Numbered from the stretch's first letter, positions 27,904 to 37,503 are shown. The stretch is DNA of 64,000 nucleotides from Furfurilactobacillus rossiae DSM 15814 (GCF_000428925.1 NZ_AUAW01000001.1:186001-250000), one strand, 5' to 3'. Numbers and translations: made by a program. Notes: a model not told the origin generated them from the letters alone.

Positions 27904-28872
27904 TTAAAGATTACTGAGCAAGTCCTGCATTTTATTAACAATGCCGTTAACGCCACTATCCTTTAATGTGCTGCTTGCATCAGAAGGGCTGGAACTATTT
28001 TCTAGATTGCCAACTGTAGTCGACAGCTTATTTAGCTGAGACGACATGGCACCACGAACAACAGCGTTTGAATTCCCTTGTTGTACTTGCTGCTGAAGAT
28101 CTGAAACTTGTTGCTGAAGAGAGGAAATCGTGGACTCATATTGTGCACGATCGTTACTGTCTTTGTAATCATTCACGGCTTGCTGGGTATTTTTAACGAC
28201 GGTAGTCATTTCTTTAACTTGCGATTTTAAACTACCAACTTTATTAGACAAGCTACTATTTTGAGAGGTTAAGGATGCTTGTTGTGATGAGGCCGCGGCA
28301 GACGATTCTGCGGCCTTAGAGGAGGCCTCAGCACTGCTTGCGGCTGCCGCAGAAGAACTAGCAGCTAAACTTGAAGAAGAAGCCTCAGCGGCCTGATTTG
28401 CGGCATTTTGGTGAGCGGAAACACCCCAAATGATGAACACCAATACTAAAACCGCAGCGACACCGCCAATAATCAACCGTTTTGAACGACGGCGTTTGGT
28501 CTTGGGCTGGGTAGCGCCTGAAGCAACTTGACTTGCCGCGGCAGACTCTGGTGCGGATTCAACGACAATCGGGGAATGACCATCTAGATCCGCTTCCGTA
28601 TTGACAATGGTCAAAGTGAAGGCAGCACGACCGACATTTCCTCGGTCATCCATCACGGCAACGGGCACCTGATGCTGACCAGCGACTGAAAAATCAATAT
28701 TTTCAAGATTGGCGTTTAAATGAGCGGTAAGGTCTGTGCCCCGACTGTCCATTGCTGTCGCACCCACGGCCTGCAACAACCGTGCATTTGTTGGCCGATT
28801 GATCGCGTCTGTTTTAACAATCCGCAATTGTGGATGAAGAAAGCTAATGCGAGGATCAATATTGTTCTGCAT
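27904..28872 (-). CDS. Membrane-anchored protein with N-terminal Ig-like domain and coiled coil
   Basis: 322 residues. Residues about 10-92 resemble a bacterial Ig-like (Cry22Aa/Big_3) domain (ISFLHPQLRIVKTDAINRP at the start, VPVAVMDDRGNVGRAAFTLTI at the end). A basic stretch KTKRRRSKR (124-132) is followed by one membrane helix (133-151), a Ser/Ala-rich linker (about 162-202) and a Gln/Ser-rich coiled coil (about 203-265). There is no signal peptide, and the positive-inside rule predicts N-in/C-out, which puts the Ig-like part in the cytoplasm. Function unknown. Confidence 0.6.
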   Translation of the reverse strand: MQNNIDPRISFLHPQLRIVKTDAINRPTNARLLQAVGATAMDSRGTDLTAHLNANLENIDFSVAGQHQVPVAVMDDRGNVGRAAFTLTIVNTEADLDGHSPIVVESAPESAAASQVASGATQPKTKRRRSKRLIIGGVAAVLVLVFIIWGVSAHQNAANQAAEASSSSLAASSSAAAASSAEASSKAAESSAAASSQQASLTSQNSSLSNKVGSLKSQVKEMTTVVKNTQQAVNDYKDSNDRAQYESTISSLQQQVSDLQQQVQQGNSNAVVRGAMSSQLNKLSTTVGNLENSSSPSDASSTLKDSGVNGIVNKMQDLLSNL

Positions 28873-29062
28873 ATGAAACTCCTTTTAATGGATCGTTTTA
28901 TCGAATTAATTGTACTGTTAATGTATCATAGCGCTTTTATTATGAGATTTAAGTTTAGCCAATCTTGACCAGACTTTAAGCATCTTAACTTTTTTTACAG
29001 AATTGTTGAGGGTTGAAAATCTGCGTCAGAGTGGGATAATTTTAACTGTAAAGAAAAACCTC

Positions 29063-29091
29063 TTGACACCCTAGGTGAGTTTAGATAAACT
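29063..29091 (+). promoter_or_regulatory. Promoter of rpsP-khpA
   Basis: A perfect TTGACA, a 17-bp spacer and TAAACT, 33 bp before the rpsP start. This is a strong promoter, as expected for a ribosomal protein gene separated from ffh. Confidence 0.8.
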
Positions 29092-29124
29092 AGTACACGT
29101 TAAGAAATTGAGGGAGGAAATCTC

Positions 29125-29400
29125 ATGTCTGTAAAAATTCGTTTAAAACGTATGGGTTCTAAAAAGCGCCCATTCTACCGTATCGTTGTTGCTGACTCAC
29201 GTTCACCACGTGATGGCCGTTTCATCGAACAAATTGGTACTTTTAACACTTTGGTTAACCCAGCAGAAGTTAAATTAGATGCTGAATTAGCAATGAAGTG
29301 GTTAAACAATGGTGCGCAACCTTCTGACACTGTTAAAAACATCTTCTCACGTGAAGGTATCATGAAGCAGTACCACGAAGCTAAGTTCACTAAGAAGTAA
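29125..29400 (+). CDS. rpsP: 30S ribosomal protein S16
   Basis: 91 residues beginning [20 protein letters not shown], the S16 signature, with the conserved [28 protein letters not shown] ribosome binding site. It leads a short unit with khpA 17 bp downstream. In many Firmicutes it follows ffh directly; here it has its own strong promoter. Confidence 0.98.
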   Translation: MSVKIRLKRMGSKKRPFYRIVVADSRSPRDGRFIEQIGTFNTLVNPAEVKLDAELAMKWLNNGAQPSDTVKNIFSREGIMKQYHEAKFTKK

Positions 29401-29417
29401 ATTCGAGGCGGCAATTC

Positions 29418-29696
29418 ATGAGTACGAATCAAAATAATCGTTTATCAGTCGATGCAGTTGCTTCACTAATCCAAACGTTGGTCCAACCACTTGTTTCACA
29501 TCCTGATGCAGTTTCTGTACAGGCGGAACAAGGGGAACGGTTTATGAATTATTCATTAACGGTTGCGCCAGATGATATTGGTGAAGTTATTGGCCGTCAC
29601 GGTCAGGTTGCGCAAGCAATTCGTACATTGGTGTACAGCATTCGGACGGTTGACCAACAAAAGGTTCGTTTGATTATTGTTGACGAGAATAAATAA
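29418..29696 (+). CDS. khpA: KH-domain RNA-binding protein KhpA (YlqC)
   Basis: 92 residues with a single KH domain; the GXXG loop is GRHGQ in GEVIGRHGQVAQAIRTLV. KhpA pairs with KhpB (Jag/EloR) in Gram-positive cocci and lactobacilli and affects cell elongation and small RNAs. It lies between rpsP and rimM, the typical place. A terminator-like hairpin begins right at its stop codon. Confidence 0.94.
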   Translation: MSTNQNNRLSVDAVASLIQTLVQPLVSHPDAVSVQAEQGERFMNYSLTVAPDDIGEVIGRHGQVAQAIRTLVYSIRTVDQQKVRLIIVDENK

Positions 29697-29731
29697 GGGA
29701 CCTGAGAATGATTATTCTCGGTCTTTTTTTT
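29697..29731 (+). terminator. Rho-independent terminator or attenuator between khpA and rimM
   Basis: GACC-T-GAGAAT pairs with ATTCTC-GGTC (one bulged T) around GATT and runs into T8. It splits the ribosomal gene cluster into rpsP-khpA and rimM-trmD. Confidence 0.75.
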
Positions 29732-29806
29732 ATAATATTTATTAAGTTAGTTGTGAGAACAGCACTTATACTCTGCTATTGCACTTTAAATGTTAAGGAG
29801 ATTGGA

Positions 29807-30334
29807 ATGGCATTTTACACCATCGGTAAGATTGTAAATACACAAGGTCTGAAGGGAGAACTTCGGGTTATCTCCAGTACTGATTTTCCAAAATCACGTT
29901 TTAAGGTTGGCAGCCAGGTTTACGTCACGGCTCAAACGCCGGGAGCACATCAAGAGAAATTAACCATCGCTTCCTCAAGACCTCATAAAAGTTTTATCCT
30001 CATTACTTTTACAGGAATGAACGATATTAATTTGGTTGAAAAATATAAGGGCTCTGATTTGTATGTTACGGAAGAGCAGCAACAAAAATTGCCTGAAGGC
30101 CAATATTATTATCGTGAAATTATTGGGCTCCATGTTATTGATGAACATCAACAAGACCTTGGTACGATTTCCGAAATTATGGCGCCTGGTGCAAATGATG
30201 TCTGGGTGGTTAAGCGACAAGGTAAGTCCGACTTGTTATTACCGGTGATTGATCAAGTTGTTAAAGATGTCGACATCGCTAATGGAGTCGTTCATATCGA
30301 AATGATGGCGGGGTTAGACAGCGATGAGAATTGA
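29807..30334 (+). CDS. rimM: Ribosome maturation factor RimM
   Basis: 175 residues from ATG 29807 with TAAGGAG 6 bp upstream; longer in-frame starts run into the terminator. The N-terminal RimM barrel ([19 protein letters not shown]) is followed by a PRC-barrel domain ([20 protein letters not shown]). It assists 30S head maturation with S19. It overlaps trmD by 11 bp. Confidence 0.96.
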   Translation: MAFYTIGKIVNTQGLKGELRVISSTDFPKSRFKVGSQVYVTAQTPGAHQEKLTIASSRPHKSFILITFTGMNDINLVEKYKGSDLYVTEEQQQKLPEGQYYYREIIGLHVIDEHQQDLGTISEIMAPGANDVWVVKRQGKSDLLLPVIDQVVKDVDIANGVVHIEMMAGLDSDEN

Positions 30335-31064
30335 TATTTTAAGTCTCTTTCCGGACATGTTTAGTGGGCCATTAACTGAGTCCATCGTTGGTAAGGCTGT
30401 TGATAAAGGAATTCTAGATATCAACGTGACTGATTTTCGTCAGTTTACGACCGATAAACATCATCATGTTGATGATACGCCTTATGGTGGTGGCGCTGGT
30501 ATGTTGTTAATGCCACAACCGATTTTTGATGCCATGGATCATGTTGAACAAGAAGCGGGTGATCGAGGGCGCGTGATTTTACTCGACCCGGCTGGCGTTC
30601 CTTTTACCGAGCACGTTGCGGAAGACTTTTCAAAGGAGTCACATTTAACATTTATTTGTGGCCATTATGAAGGCTATGACGAACGGATTCGTCATTTAGT
30701 CACCGATGAAGTGTCTCTAGGCGATTACGTACTGACCGGTGGGGAGCTTGGCGCGATGGTCATGATTGATGCAACGGTTCGATTGATTCCTGACGTGTTG
30801 GGAAATACGGATTCAGCGCCCGGAGATTCATTTAGCAATGGCTTGTTGGAGTATCCACAGTACACACGTCCCGCAGATTTTAGAGGCATGAAGGTGCCTG
30901 AGGTGCTGACGAACGGTAATCATCAATTGATTGATCAGTGGCGTGAAACAGAGTCCTTGAGAAGAACTTATCAACGGCGACCAGACCTGCTTGATAATGC
31001 CGAATTGACGGTTGCGCAACGTCGTTTATTAGCTGATGTCATAGATGAAGAGACGCGTGGCTAG
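30324..31064 (+). CDS. trmD: tRNA (guanine-37-N1) methyltransferase TrmD
   Basis: 246 residues. SPOUT knot motifs are present: [24 protein letters not shown] and [12 protein letters not shown]. It makes m1G37 in tRNAs that read CNN codons and so prevents frameshifts. It is translationally coupled to rimM and followed by a separate promoter for rplS. Confidence 0.97.
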   Translation: MRIDILSLFPDMFSGPLTESIVGKAVDKGILDINVTDFRQFTTDKHHHVDDTPYGGGAGMLLMPQPIFDAMDHVEQEAGDRGRVILLDPAGVPFTEHVAEDFSKESHLTFICGHYEGYDERIRHLVTDEVSLGDYVLTGGELGAMVMIDATVRLIPDVLGNTDSAPGDSFSNGLLEYPQYTRPADFRGMKVPEVLTNGNHQLIDQWRETESLRRTYQRRPDLLDNAELTVAQRRLLADVIDEETRG

Positions 31065-31130
31065 GCGTATTTAAAAGTTTATGATATCGCCTAATCCGCA
31101 GAATTCATTAATTCTGTAAAGGAAAACGCC

Positions 31131-31160
31131 TTTACAAATGTGCTTGTTCTATGGTAATCT
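31131..31160 (+). promoter_or_regulatory. Promoter of rplS
   Basis: TTTACA, an 18-bp spacer and TAATCT with a TGG extension before the -10. Confidence 0.6.
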
Positions 31161-31166
31161 AATTTG

Positions 31167-31247
31167 TGGCTTTGAGCCCAATACTACCAATATTCCGCTG
31201 GCGGGATGCCCGTTTATGAATTTTGAGTGAAAGGAAGTTCTCACATT
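31167..31247 (+). promoter_or_regulatory. Structured 5' leader of rplS, possible L19 autoregulatory leader
   Basis: About 80 nt of untranslated leader follow the promoter, with short GC-rich pairing elements (CCGC..GCGG at about 31195-31204 and GGG..CCC nearby). A ribosomal protein L19 leader is known from Firmicutes. I cannot confirm the consensus here. Confidence 0.3.
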
Positions 31248-31601
31248 ATGAGACAGAACCAATTAATTGAAAAGATCACCGCAGGGCAACTTCGCGATGA
31301 CATGCCAGATTTCCGTGCCGGCGACACTGTTCGTGTATTCGCACGAATTGTTGAAGGTACTCGTGAACGTATCCAGTTATTCGAAGGTGTTGTTGTTAAG
31401 CGCCGCGGTGCTGGTATTTCCGCAACGTACACTGTTCGTAAGATTAGTAACGGGATTGGTGTGGAACGGACATTCCCAGTTAACTCACCACGAGTTGACC
31501 ACGTTGAAGTAACTCGCCATGGCCGTGTTCGTCGTAGTAAGCTTTACTACTTACGTGCATTGCATGGTAAGGCAGCCCGGATCAAGGAAGCACGTCGTTA
31601 A
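31248..31601 (+). CDS. rplS: 50S ribosomal protein L19
   Basis: 117 residues from ATG 31248 ([18 protein letters not shown]), with GAAAGGAAG upstream. The L19 signatures [29 protein letters not shown] and [11 protein letters not shown] are present. It lies at the 30S-50S interface. Followed by a strong terminator. Confidence 0.98.
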   Translation: MRQNQLIEKITAGQLRDDMPDFRAGDTVRVFARIVEGTRERIQLFEGVVVKRRGAGISATYTVRKISNGIGVERTFPVNSPRVDHVEVTRHGRVRRSKLYYLRALHGKAARIKEARR

Positions 31602-31619
31602 GATTTGCTATTTGAGCCA

Positions 31620-31654
31620 AACGTCATTTGTCTTCGGACAGGTGGCGTTTTTTG
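31620..31654 (+). terminator. Rho-independent terminator after rplS
   Basis: AACGTCATTTGTC and GACAGGTGGCGTT pair fully (with G-T pairs) around a TTCG loop, followed by T5. Confidence 0.85.
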
Positions 31655-31683
31655 TTGGATGAATTGTTGTTTTTCAAAAAAGT

Positions 31684-31752
31684 AAAAAACCACCATCATT
31701 ACCGTTAGTACGTCGAAAAGGACGATAAAAATGGTAATTGATGGTGGTTTTA
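31684..31752. terminator. Bidirectional terminator between rplS and the YjeM permease gene
   Basis: AAAACCACCATCA.TTACC and GGTAA.TTGATGGTGGTTTT form the outer stem, with CGTC..GACG inside. A-tract and T-tract ends point both ways, so it can end the reverse-strand permease gene. Confidence 0.75.
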
Positions 31753-31771
31753 ATTTATTGACTAAAAATGT

Positions 31772-33268
31772 TTAGTCGGTGGTGTGATGTTCCCGGTTTG
31801 CATAAAAGGCCCAGGCAATACAGCCAAAAATCAGTGGACCAGCAACAGTCGCAATGGCAGTTACCCAATCCTTTTCCAAAAATGGCTGCAGAATGGAAAA
31901 GCCAATGCCGATGCTCAACGTTACCATCACGACAGTAACAACGAACATCATCCAGCGATGTGAATGGTAGGCGACAAATGGTCGTGGCCGGTCTTCTCTC
32001 TTGAAATAGGGAAAGGCCCCTACTAAGAAGAGGTAAGGTAAGGTCGTTGACACATTACTCATTGACGTCAGCACATTATAGAAGAACTTAGCATCCTTGT
32101 GAGTTAGCACAGACACTAATGAAATTCCTGCGATAAAGATGACAACTGCGGTAGCCTGCATCCACATTGCAAATTCTGGCATATCATGTTTGTTCAAACG
32201 TGTCATTTTCTTAGGCCATAATTCCTTGGGTGAACCTAAAATAAAGGATTTTAGAGGTGAGTATATCAGGACGAAGAAAGACCCTAAATAAGCTAAGAAC
32301 ATACTGATTCCGGCAAAACGTGAAAACACCTCGCCCAAAATATGAGCGCTAGAAGCTGATAAACCGATTGAGAGGCCTAGGATGTCTCCTAAGTTTTCCA
32401 TTAAAACATAGGTAATGTTGCCCAAATTTACATTTCCGTGAGCAATCACCATACTCCAGTTTGTTGAAATACCCCATAAAAAGATGGTGAGTGAGTAGCT
32501 AATCCCAATGACAATGGTGCCAATCAGGATGCCCCGAGGGAATGTTTTTTCAGGTTTATCCAGTGAGTCAGTAACCCCGCCAATGGATTCCAAACCACCA
32601 TAGGCAAAGATGGCATAAATAACAAAACTAATCATCGCAATGGGCGATTGGAATTGTGGATTTGGTGAAGTGGCAAAGTCGGATAAATGGTTAACTGGCT
32701 GGGCCAGTGCAAAATGATTGGCAATTAAGATGATGAGACTAGCGAGTACTAAAATCACGTTAAGCGCCATAATGGCAATCCCACCAACCGATGAAACCTT
32801 AGCAATGAAGGACATTCCACGTGAGGCTGCCCAAGTAATGGCAACGATCCAAAGACAGGCGAGTAGGCCAACTGTTAACGTTGAGTTCAAGCCTAGAAAA
32901 TGCCAATTGTTCGTGGTGTCATGACCGCTAATGATGGTTGAAAGGGTGATCCAAACTTTTTGCGAAATCATGACTTGCCAGATGATCCATGCTGATAACC
33001 AGATGAAGGTTGCAATGAAGGACCATTTTTCACTAATAGACGCGTCCAGCCATGAATAAATGCCACCCTTTGATTCCTTCAATGAGGAACCGTATTCAGC
33101 GAACATTAAACCACTGGGCAGAAAGAATAATAGCGCGCCCAGTAAATACCAGAAGATTGCGCCATAGCCCATTTGCTCAAAGGCTGCCGGAGTGTTCCCG
33201 AAACCAAAAATAGTGGTGAAGATCATTAAGACTAATGCCCCAAGTGACAGGGTCTTTTTCTTTTCCAT
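31772..33268 (-). CDS. yjeM: APC-superfamily amino acid permease, YjeM type
   Basis: 498 residues and about 12 membrane helices. The N terminus (SLGALVLMIFTTIFGFGNTP) and FAYGGLESIGGVTDSLDKPE are typical of the glutamate/GABA-family transporter YjeM. Helix 1 keeps the unwound glycine stretch used for substrate binding. The substrate is unknown, probably an amino acid or related amine. It is 65 bp downstream of the C69 dipeptidase gene on the same strand and may import or export products of peptide breakdown. Confidence 0.85.
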   Translation of the reverse strand: MEKKKTLSLGALVLMIFTTIFGFGNTPAAFEQMGYGAIFWYLLGALLFFLPSGLMFAEYGSSLKESKGGIYSWLDASISEKWSFIATFIWLSAWIIWQVMISQKVWITLSTIISGHDTTNNWHFLGLNSTLTVGLLACLWIVAITWAASRGMSFIAKVSSVGGIAIMALNVILVLASLIILIANHFALAQPVNHLSDFATSPNPQFQSPIAMISFVIYAIFAYGGLESIGGVTDSLDKPEKTFPRGILIGTIVIGISYSLTIFLWGISTNWSMVIAHGNVNLGNITYVLMENLGDILGLSIGLSASSAHILGEVFSRFAGISMFLAYLGSFFVLIYSPLKSFILGSPKELWPKKMTRLNKHDMPEFAMWMQATAVVIFIAGISLVSVLTHKDAKFFYNVLTSMSNVSTTLPYLFLVGAFPYFKREDRPRPFVAYHSHRWMMFVVTVVMVTLSIGIGFSILQPFLEKDWVTAIATVAGPLIFGCIAWAFYANREHHTTD

Positions 33269-33333
33269 TTGTATTTACTTCCTCAATATCATTACCAGTG
33301 AAAAACCGCCCGTACTGGTGTGAATGTAATGTT

Positions 33334-34764
33334 TTATAGATTCTCGTCTGTGTTAAAGTTTAAAGGCGAAAAATCGGTGCTATTGGTGATAAGGTCACTG
33401 ATTAGGTCTGTATACGTGTTTAAAGCTCGTTTGGCAGATTCGGCGTTGCTGTCAGTCAGATATTGAATTAATGCATCACCGCTTAATTTGAGGGCCTTAA
33501 CATCGCTTTCGCGGAGGTGGGTGCCGAGATCTGCCTGTAATTTAAGCTGAGATTGACGATAAGGCGTTTCAAAGTGACGATAATGGGCGTCAAGTAGCAC
33601 ACTGGCTAACTTAAACGTCCAGTAAGCGCTGTTGGCGGCATACTTGCCTTGTCCACGTTGGTAGGCTAATGGCGTGTTGTTAATGGCTGTGTAAAAGGGA
33701 ACATAGTTACTCTGCGCAGCAACGCCCATCGCCAACCACTGAACGCCGGCCATGGCTGAAGGGACATTCGGCCGAAGCTGGAGGACATGAGATTCTTGTG
33801 TTTTGGCTAAGCTAATTGGACGAAAGGCGTGTTTGTGCGTTGCTTCGCGGCCAACTGGATCATAATCGGTACCTTCGTAATGATTGCTGAGAAAAGCCTG
33901 CACATCATTAACAGAAAGGCGTTTGCTGGCGTAACGAATAAAGGGCAATTCCTCATCAGTTGGTGATTGCTCGATCTCTGGATTAAACATTTTTTGACCG
34001 ATCCAAACGCGGGGAGTGTTGTACATTTCGTCACTCGTACCCGTTGTGCCAAAAATATGACGGAAATTAAACCCATTAGCGTCAGGATTAAGATGATGTT
34101 GTTGGACAAACTCCTCAATTCCATCAGCAAACATAAAGTTATCATGGTCAGCAAAATCGATTTGCTGAATGGCCAGCTGATTGGCAACGACCGCATAGCC
34201 ATCATCCGGAATTCGCTGTGCGACCCATTGATGGCCAGCACCGGTTTCTAAATACCAAGCTTCGTGTAAATCTGCGAACAAAATACCATTTGTCTCTGCC
34301 GTGCCATAAGTTTCAACGAGCTTGCCCAGTCGTTGGACGCCTTCTTTAGCAGAGGTAACGTAAGGAAGCACTACAGTAACCATTGCCTCTTCCTGAATGC
34401 CGTCAGCTACCAAGGGATCCGCTGCTAGAACGAGAGCATTGGAATAGGCGCTTTCAGTCGCAGACATGGACACGTTTGCTTCATTAATACCATCCTCCTC
34501 AAAAAGACCATATTTTGCTGTCCATTCAGGGGTCGCCGTATAACGCATTGCCGTTTTTGGCAGTGGCATTGTAAAGTCGTTATCCTTTGACTTAAACTGT
34601 TGCGCGTCATTAAAGGTTTGAGCTGGGTGAACGACAAAATGCTTTGGCCAAGAAGCCTTACTGTCCTCATTACGGCCGATCATCACGGAACCGTCCGTTG
34701 AAGCTGAACGACCAATTAAAATACTTGTACATGCCGATGGTCTTCTGGTGTCATCTATTTGCAT
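33334..34764 (-). CDS. pepD: C69-family dipeptidase (PepD)
   Basis: 476 residues from ATG 34764, chosen because GAGAGGC lies 7 bp upstream; an earlier start at 34788 sits over that site. The Ntn-hydrolase nucleophile is the Cys of SACTSILIGR, preceded by a short propeptide (about 12 residues) expected to be removed autocatalytically. Conserved GRNEDS and VEANVSMSATES-like residues follow (seen here as INEANVSMSATES). It cleaves dipeptides in the cytoplasm. The permease gene follows on the same strand. Confidence 0.9.
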   Translation of the reverse strand: MQIDDTRRPSACTSILIGRSASTDGSVMIGRNEDSKASWPKHFVVHPAQTFNDAQQFKSKDNDFTMPLPKTAMRYTATPEWTAKYGLFEEDGINEANVSMSATESAYSNALVLAADPLVADGIQEEAMVTVVLPYVTSAKEGVQRLGKLVETYGTAETNGILFADLHEAWYLETGAGHQWVAQRIPDDGYAVVANQLAIQQIDFADHDNFMFADGIEEFVQQHHLNPDANGFNFRHIFGTTGTSDEMYNTPRVWIGQKMFNPEIEQSPTDEELPFIRYASKRLSVNDVQAFLSNHYEGTDYDPVGREATHKHAFRPISLAKTQESHVLQLRPNVPSAMAGVQWLAMGVAAQSNYVPFYTAINNTPLAYQRGQGKYAANSAYWTFKLASVLLDAHYRHFETPYRQSQLKLQADLGTHLRESDVKALKLSGDALIQYLTDSNAESAKRALNTYTDLISDLITNSTDFSPLNFNTDENL

Positions 34765-34830
34765 CAAAGATGCCTCTCTTTCAATCAACCTAAAACATTA
34801 TGAATAAAATTACAAAACCGCAATGAATAA

Positions 34831-34839
34831 ATTGTAGCA
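34831..34839 (-). promoter_or_regulatory. Extended -10 promoter of pepD-yjeM
   Basis: On the reverse strand TGC-TACAAT, an extended -10, about 65 bp before the pepD start; no clear -35. A weak cre-like sequence (12 of 14) lies further upstream at about 34873-34886. Confidence 0.4.
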
Positions 34840-35025
34840 GAAAAGAGAAAACAGGTGCTAAAAGGGAACCGATTTTAAGCGGTTTCATCGCATTTTCTCA
34901 TCAAACGTTTGTAAGAATGACATTTTTGTGAAGATAGCTGCCAAATTAGCTGTAACTTGTGGTCATAAACGTCACGATTGTGGTTTAATTATGGTCATTG
35001 AGAGCAAAAAGAAAGGATCATAAAA

Positions 35026-35916
35026 ATGACACGATGGAATGATGACAACCCTTTTATTAAAATTGTAATTTTATTATTTTCAACCGTATGTTGTGCCGTT
35101 GCGTTGAATGTTTTTTTGATTCCCAGTAATATTTTTGCTGGTGGACTTAACGGGATTGCACAGTTGCTGCACTGGGGACTTAAATTTACTGGTGCAGACA
35201 TTTCAACTGGTTGGTTTATCCTAGCTTTTAACCTCCCAATCGGCATCATGGGCTGGCGTAAAATTGGACCACGCTTTACGGCTTGGAGCTTTGCTAACGC
35301 CATTGTGACATCTGTGTTGGCGATCGTAATTCCCGAGGTGAGTGTATCTCATAATGCATTGCTAAACGCATTGTTCGGTGGTATTTTAACTGGAATCGGT
35401 ATTGGCTTCCCATTTCGATTTGGATTTTCAACCGGCGGCATGGATATCATTGCCATGGTCTTGCAAAAAACGACTGGTCGATCAATAGGAACACTGACAA
35501 TGATGCTCAATTCCGGGATCATTGCCGTTGCCGGTTTCTTTATTGGCTGGGAAAATGCGTTGTTTACGATCATTACCATTTACGCAACCTCACGAATGGT
35601 CGATACAATTCATACGCGCCATCAGAAGATGACCGCTCTTATTGTGACGAATCGGCCAGATGAATTAATTGCAGCGTTGCGAGAACATCTTTTTCGAGGC
35701 GTCACTGTTTTACCCTCACGCGGCGCATTTTCGAATCGGGACAATTCGACATTAATGATCGTCATTTCACGTTATGAATTGTACGATTTGCAAACGACTG
35801 TTAAAGAAACCGATCCAGACAGTTTTATGAACATGGTTGCAACGGTTGATATTGCCGGCAACTTTTTTGATGAGGATAAGCAAGCAGAATTGAGGCAATC
35901 GTCAAAACAGGGGTAA
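35026..35916 (+). CDS. YitT family membrane protein (DUF2179)
   Basis: 296 residues. Five or six membrane helices occupy about 10-195, with the family motifs FLIPSNIFAGGLNGIAQLL and GFSTGGMDIIAMVLQK. A C-terminal cytoplasmic DUF2179 domain follows (TALIVTNRPDELIAAL, then the GAFS and VISRYE region). The function of the family is not established. A GAAAGGATC ribosome binding site precedes ATG 35026. It is divergent from pepD and 87 bp before glpK. Confidence 0.9.
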   Translation: MTRWNDDNPFIKIVILLFSTVCCAVALNVFLIPSNIFAGGLNGIAQLLHWGLKFTGADISTGWFILAFNLPIGIMGWRKIGPRFTAWSFANAIVTSVLAIVIPEVSVSHNALLNALFGGILTGIGIGFPFRFGFSTGGMDIIAMVLQKTTGRSIGTLTMMLNSGIIAVAGFFIGWENALFTIITIYATSRMVDTIHTRHQKMTALIVTNRPDELIAALREHLFRGVTVLPSRGAFSNRDNSTLMIVISRYELYDLQTTVKETDPDSFMNMVATVDIAGNFFDEDKQAELRQSSKQG

Positions 35917-36003
35917 CAGATGCCTAAAAGTTTGCTAAACTTATCTTTGTTTGGTGGAACGTGTTCAAAAATTCGAATCTTGTCTAATGAATGGAGTTGC
36001 GAC

Positions 36004-37503
36004 ATGAACGACGAGCAGTACATGATGGCGATCGACCAAGGAACGACTAGTAGCCGGGCCATGATTTTCAATCATCAAGGACAGATTGTAGGAAAAGCTC
36101 AGAAGGAATTCCCGCAATACTTTCCACAACCGGGATGGGTTGAACATGATCCCGAAGAAATCTGGAGTAGCGTTCAATCAGTGATGGCAGATGCCTTGAT
36201 TCAGGCACATCTTGCCCCATACAAAATTCGTGGAATTGGGATTACCAACCAGCGCGAAACAACCATTATTTGGGACCGCAAAACGGGGAAACCCGTTTAT
36301 CATGCCATCGTTTGGCAGTCGAAACAGACGACCAGCATTACAGAGCAATGGCAAAAAGCCGGGTTAACTGAGACAATTCGTCAAAAGACCGGGCTTGTGG
36401 TAGATGCTTATTTTTCTGCTTCTAAAATCAAGTGGTTATTGGATAATGTGCCAGGTTGTCGTGAACGCGCAGAAGCTGGTGATCTGCTGTTTGGCACCAT
36501 TGATACATGGTTACTGTGGAAACTGACTGGTGGTAAGGTTCATGCGACAGACTATACAAACGCCAGTCGGACAATGCTGTTCAACATTCATGATTTGAAG
36601 TGGGATGCCGATTTGTTAAAGGCTTTTGATATTCCAGCTGAGTTATTACCTGAAGTGCGAAGCTCCTCGGAAATTTACGGCTATACGGCAAACTACACCA
36701 TGTCAGGTGTGTCGGTGCCGATTTGTGGTATTGCGGGCGATCAGCAAGCGGCACTCTTTGGGCAAACAGCTTTCGACAAAGGCAACGTCAAAAATACTTA
36801 TGGCACTGGTGCCTTTATTGTGATGAACATTGGTCAACAACCCACGCTATCGACTAAGGGGTTACTGACGACAATTGCCTATGGTTTGAATGGTGAAGTA
36901 ACTTATGCCCTTGAAGGGTCAATATTCGTTGCTGGTTCAGCGGTTCAGTGGTTGCGAGACGGAATGAGGCTGGTTCAAGACGCTGGGGATTCTGAAGCAA
37001 TGGCCATGGCGGCGGAGCCAGATGATCATATTTACGTGGTACCGGCGTTTACAGGGTTAGGTGCGCCGTACTGGGATCAAGAACTGCGTGGCGCTGTGTT
37101 TGGACTCACACGTGGAACCACGCGTGAACAATTTGTGCGGGCAACATTGCAGGCAATTGCGTACCAAACTCGTGACGTTGTCGATACGATGGCCGGTGAC
37201 ACCGGTTTGAAAATTGATACGTTGCATGTTGATGGTGGGGCATCCAAAAATGACTATTTGATGCAATTTCAAGCTGACATTTTAAATACCACCATTAAAC
37301 GTGCCAAAATTAATGAAACAACCGCACTTGGAGCGGCTTTCCTGGCCGGACTAGCGATTGGTTTCTGGGAAGACCAGGATGAGTTACGTCGTTTGTATAT
37401 GACCGGTGATCAGTTTGAACCGCAAATGGCAGAAGATAAGCGAAACAGACTTTATCATGGTTGGCAGGTAGCTATTAGAGCTGCCCAAGCGTTTGAACAG
37501 TAG
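36004..37503 (+). CDS. glpK: Glycerol kinase
   Basis: 499 residues from ATG 36004, behind GGAG; an upstream in-frame extension lacks family similarity. FGGY kinase motifs are present: [26 protein letters not shown], the phosphate loop [10 protein letters not shown] and NTYGTGAF, and [15 protein letters not shown]. It phosphorylates glycerol to glycerol-3-phosphate. Residue 232 (YTMSG) is Thr where the enterococcal enzyme has the His phosphorylated by HPr. No glpD/glpO or glpF gene is adjacent. Confidence 0.96.
   Translation: MNDEQYMMAIDQGTTSSRAMIFNHQGQIVGKAQKEFPQYFPQPGWVEHDPEEIWSSVQSVMADALIQAHLAPYKIRGIGITNQRETTIIWDRKTGKPVYHAIVWQSKQTTSITEQWQKAGLTETIRQKTGLVVDAYFSASKIKWLLDNVPGCRERAEAGDLLFGTIDTWLLWKLTGGKVHATDYTNASRTMLFNIHDLKWDADLLKAFDIPAELLPEVRSSSEIYGYTANYTMSGVSVPICGIAGDQQAALFGQTAFDKGNVKNTYGTGAFIVMNIGQQPTLSTKGLLTTIAYGLNGEVTYALEGSIFVAGSAVQWLRDGMRLVQDAGDSEAMAMAAEPDDHIYVVPAFTGLGAPYWDQELRGAVFGLTRGTTREQFVRATLQAIAYQTRDVVDTMAGDTGLKIDTLHVDGGASKNDYLMQFQADILNTTIKRAKINETTALGAAFLAGLAIGFWEDQDELRRLYMTGDQFEPQMAEDKRNRLYHGWQVAIRAAQAFEQ

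Noticed and set aside
34873-34886. cre-like sequence in the pepD-yitT gap
   Set aside because: 12 of 14 positions match, but the mismatches include the conserved R and C positions and it is distant from both promoters; too weak to list as a site.
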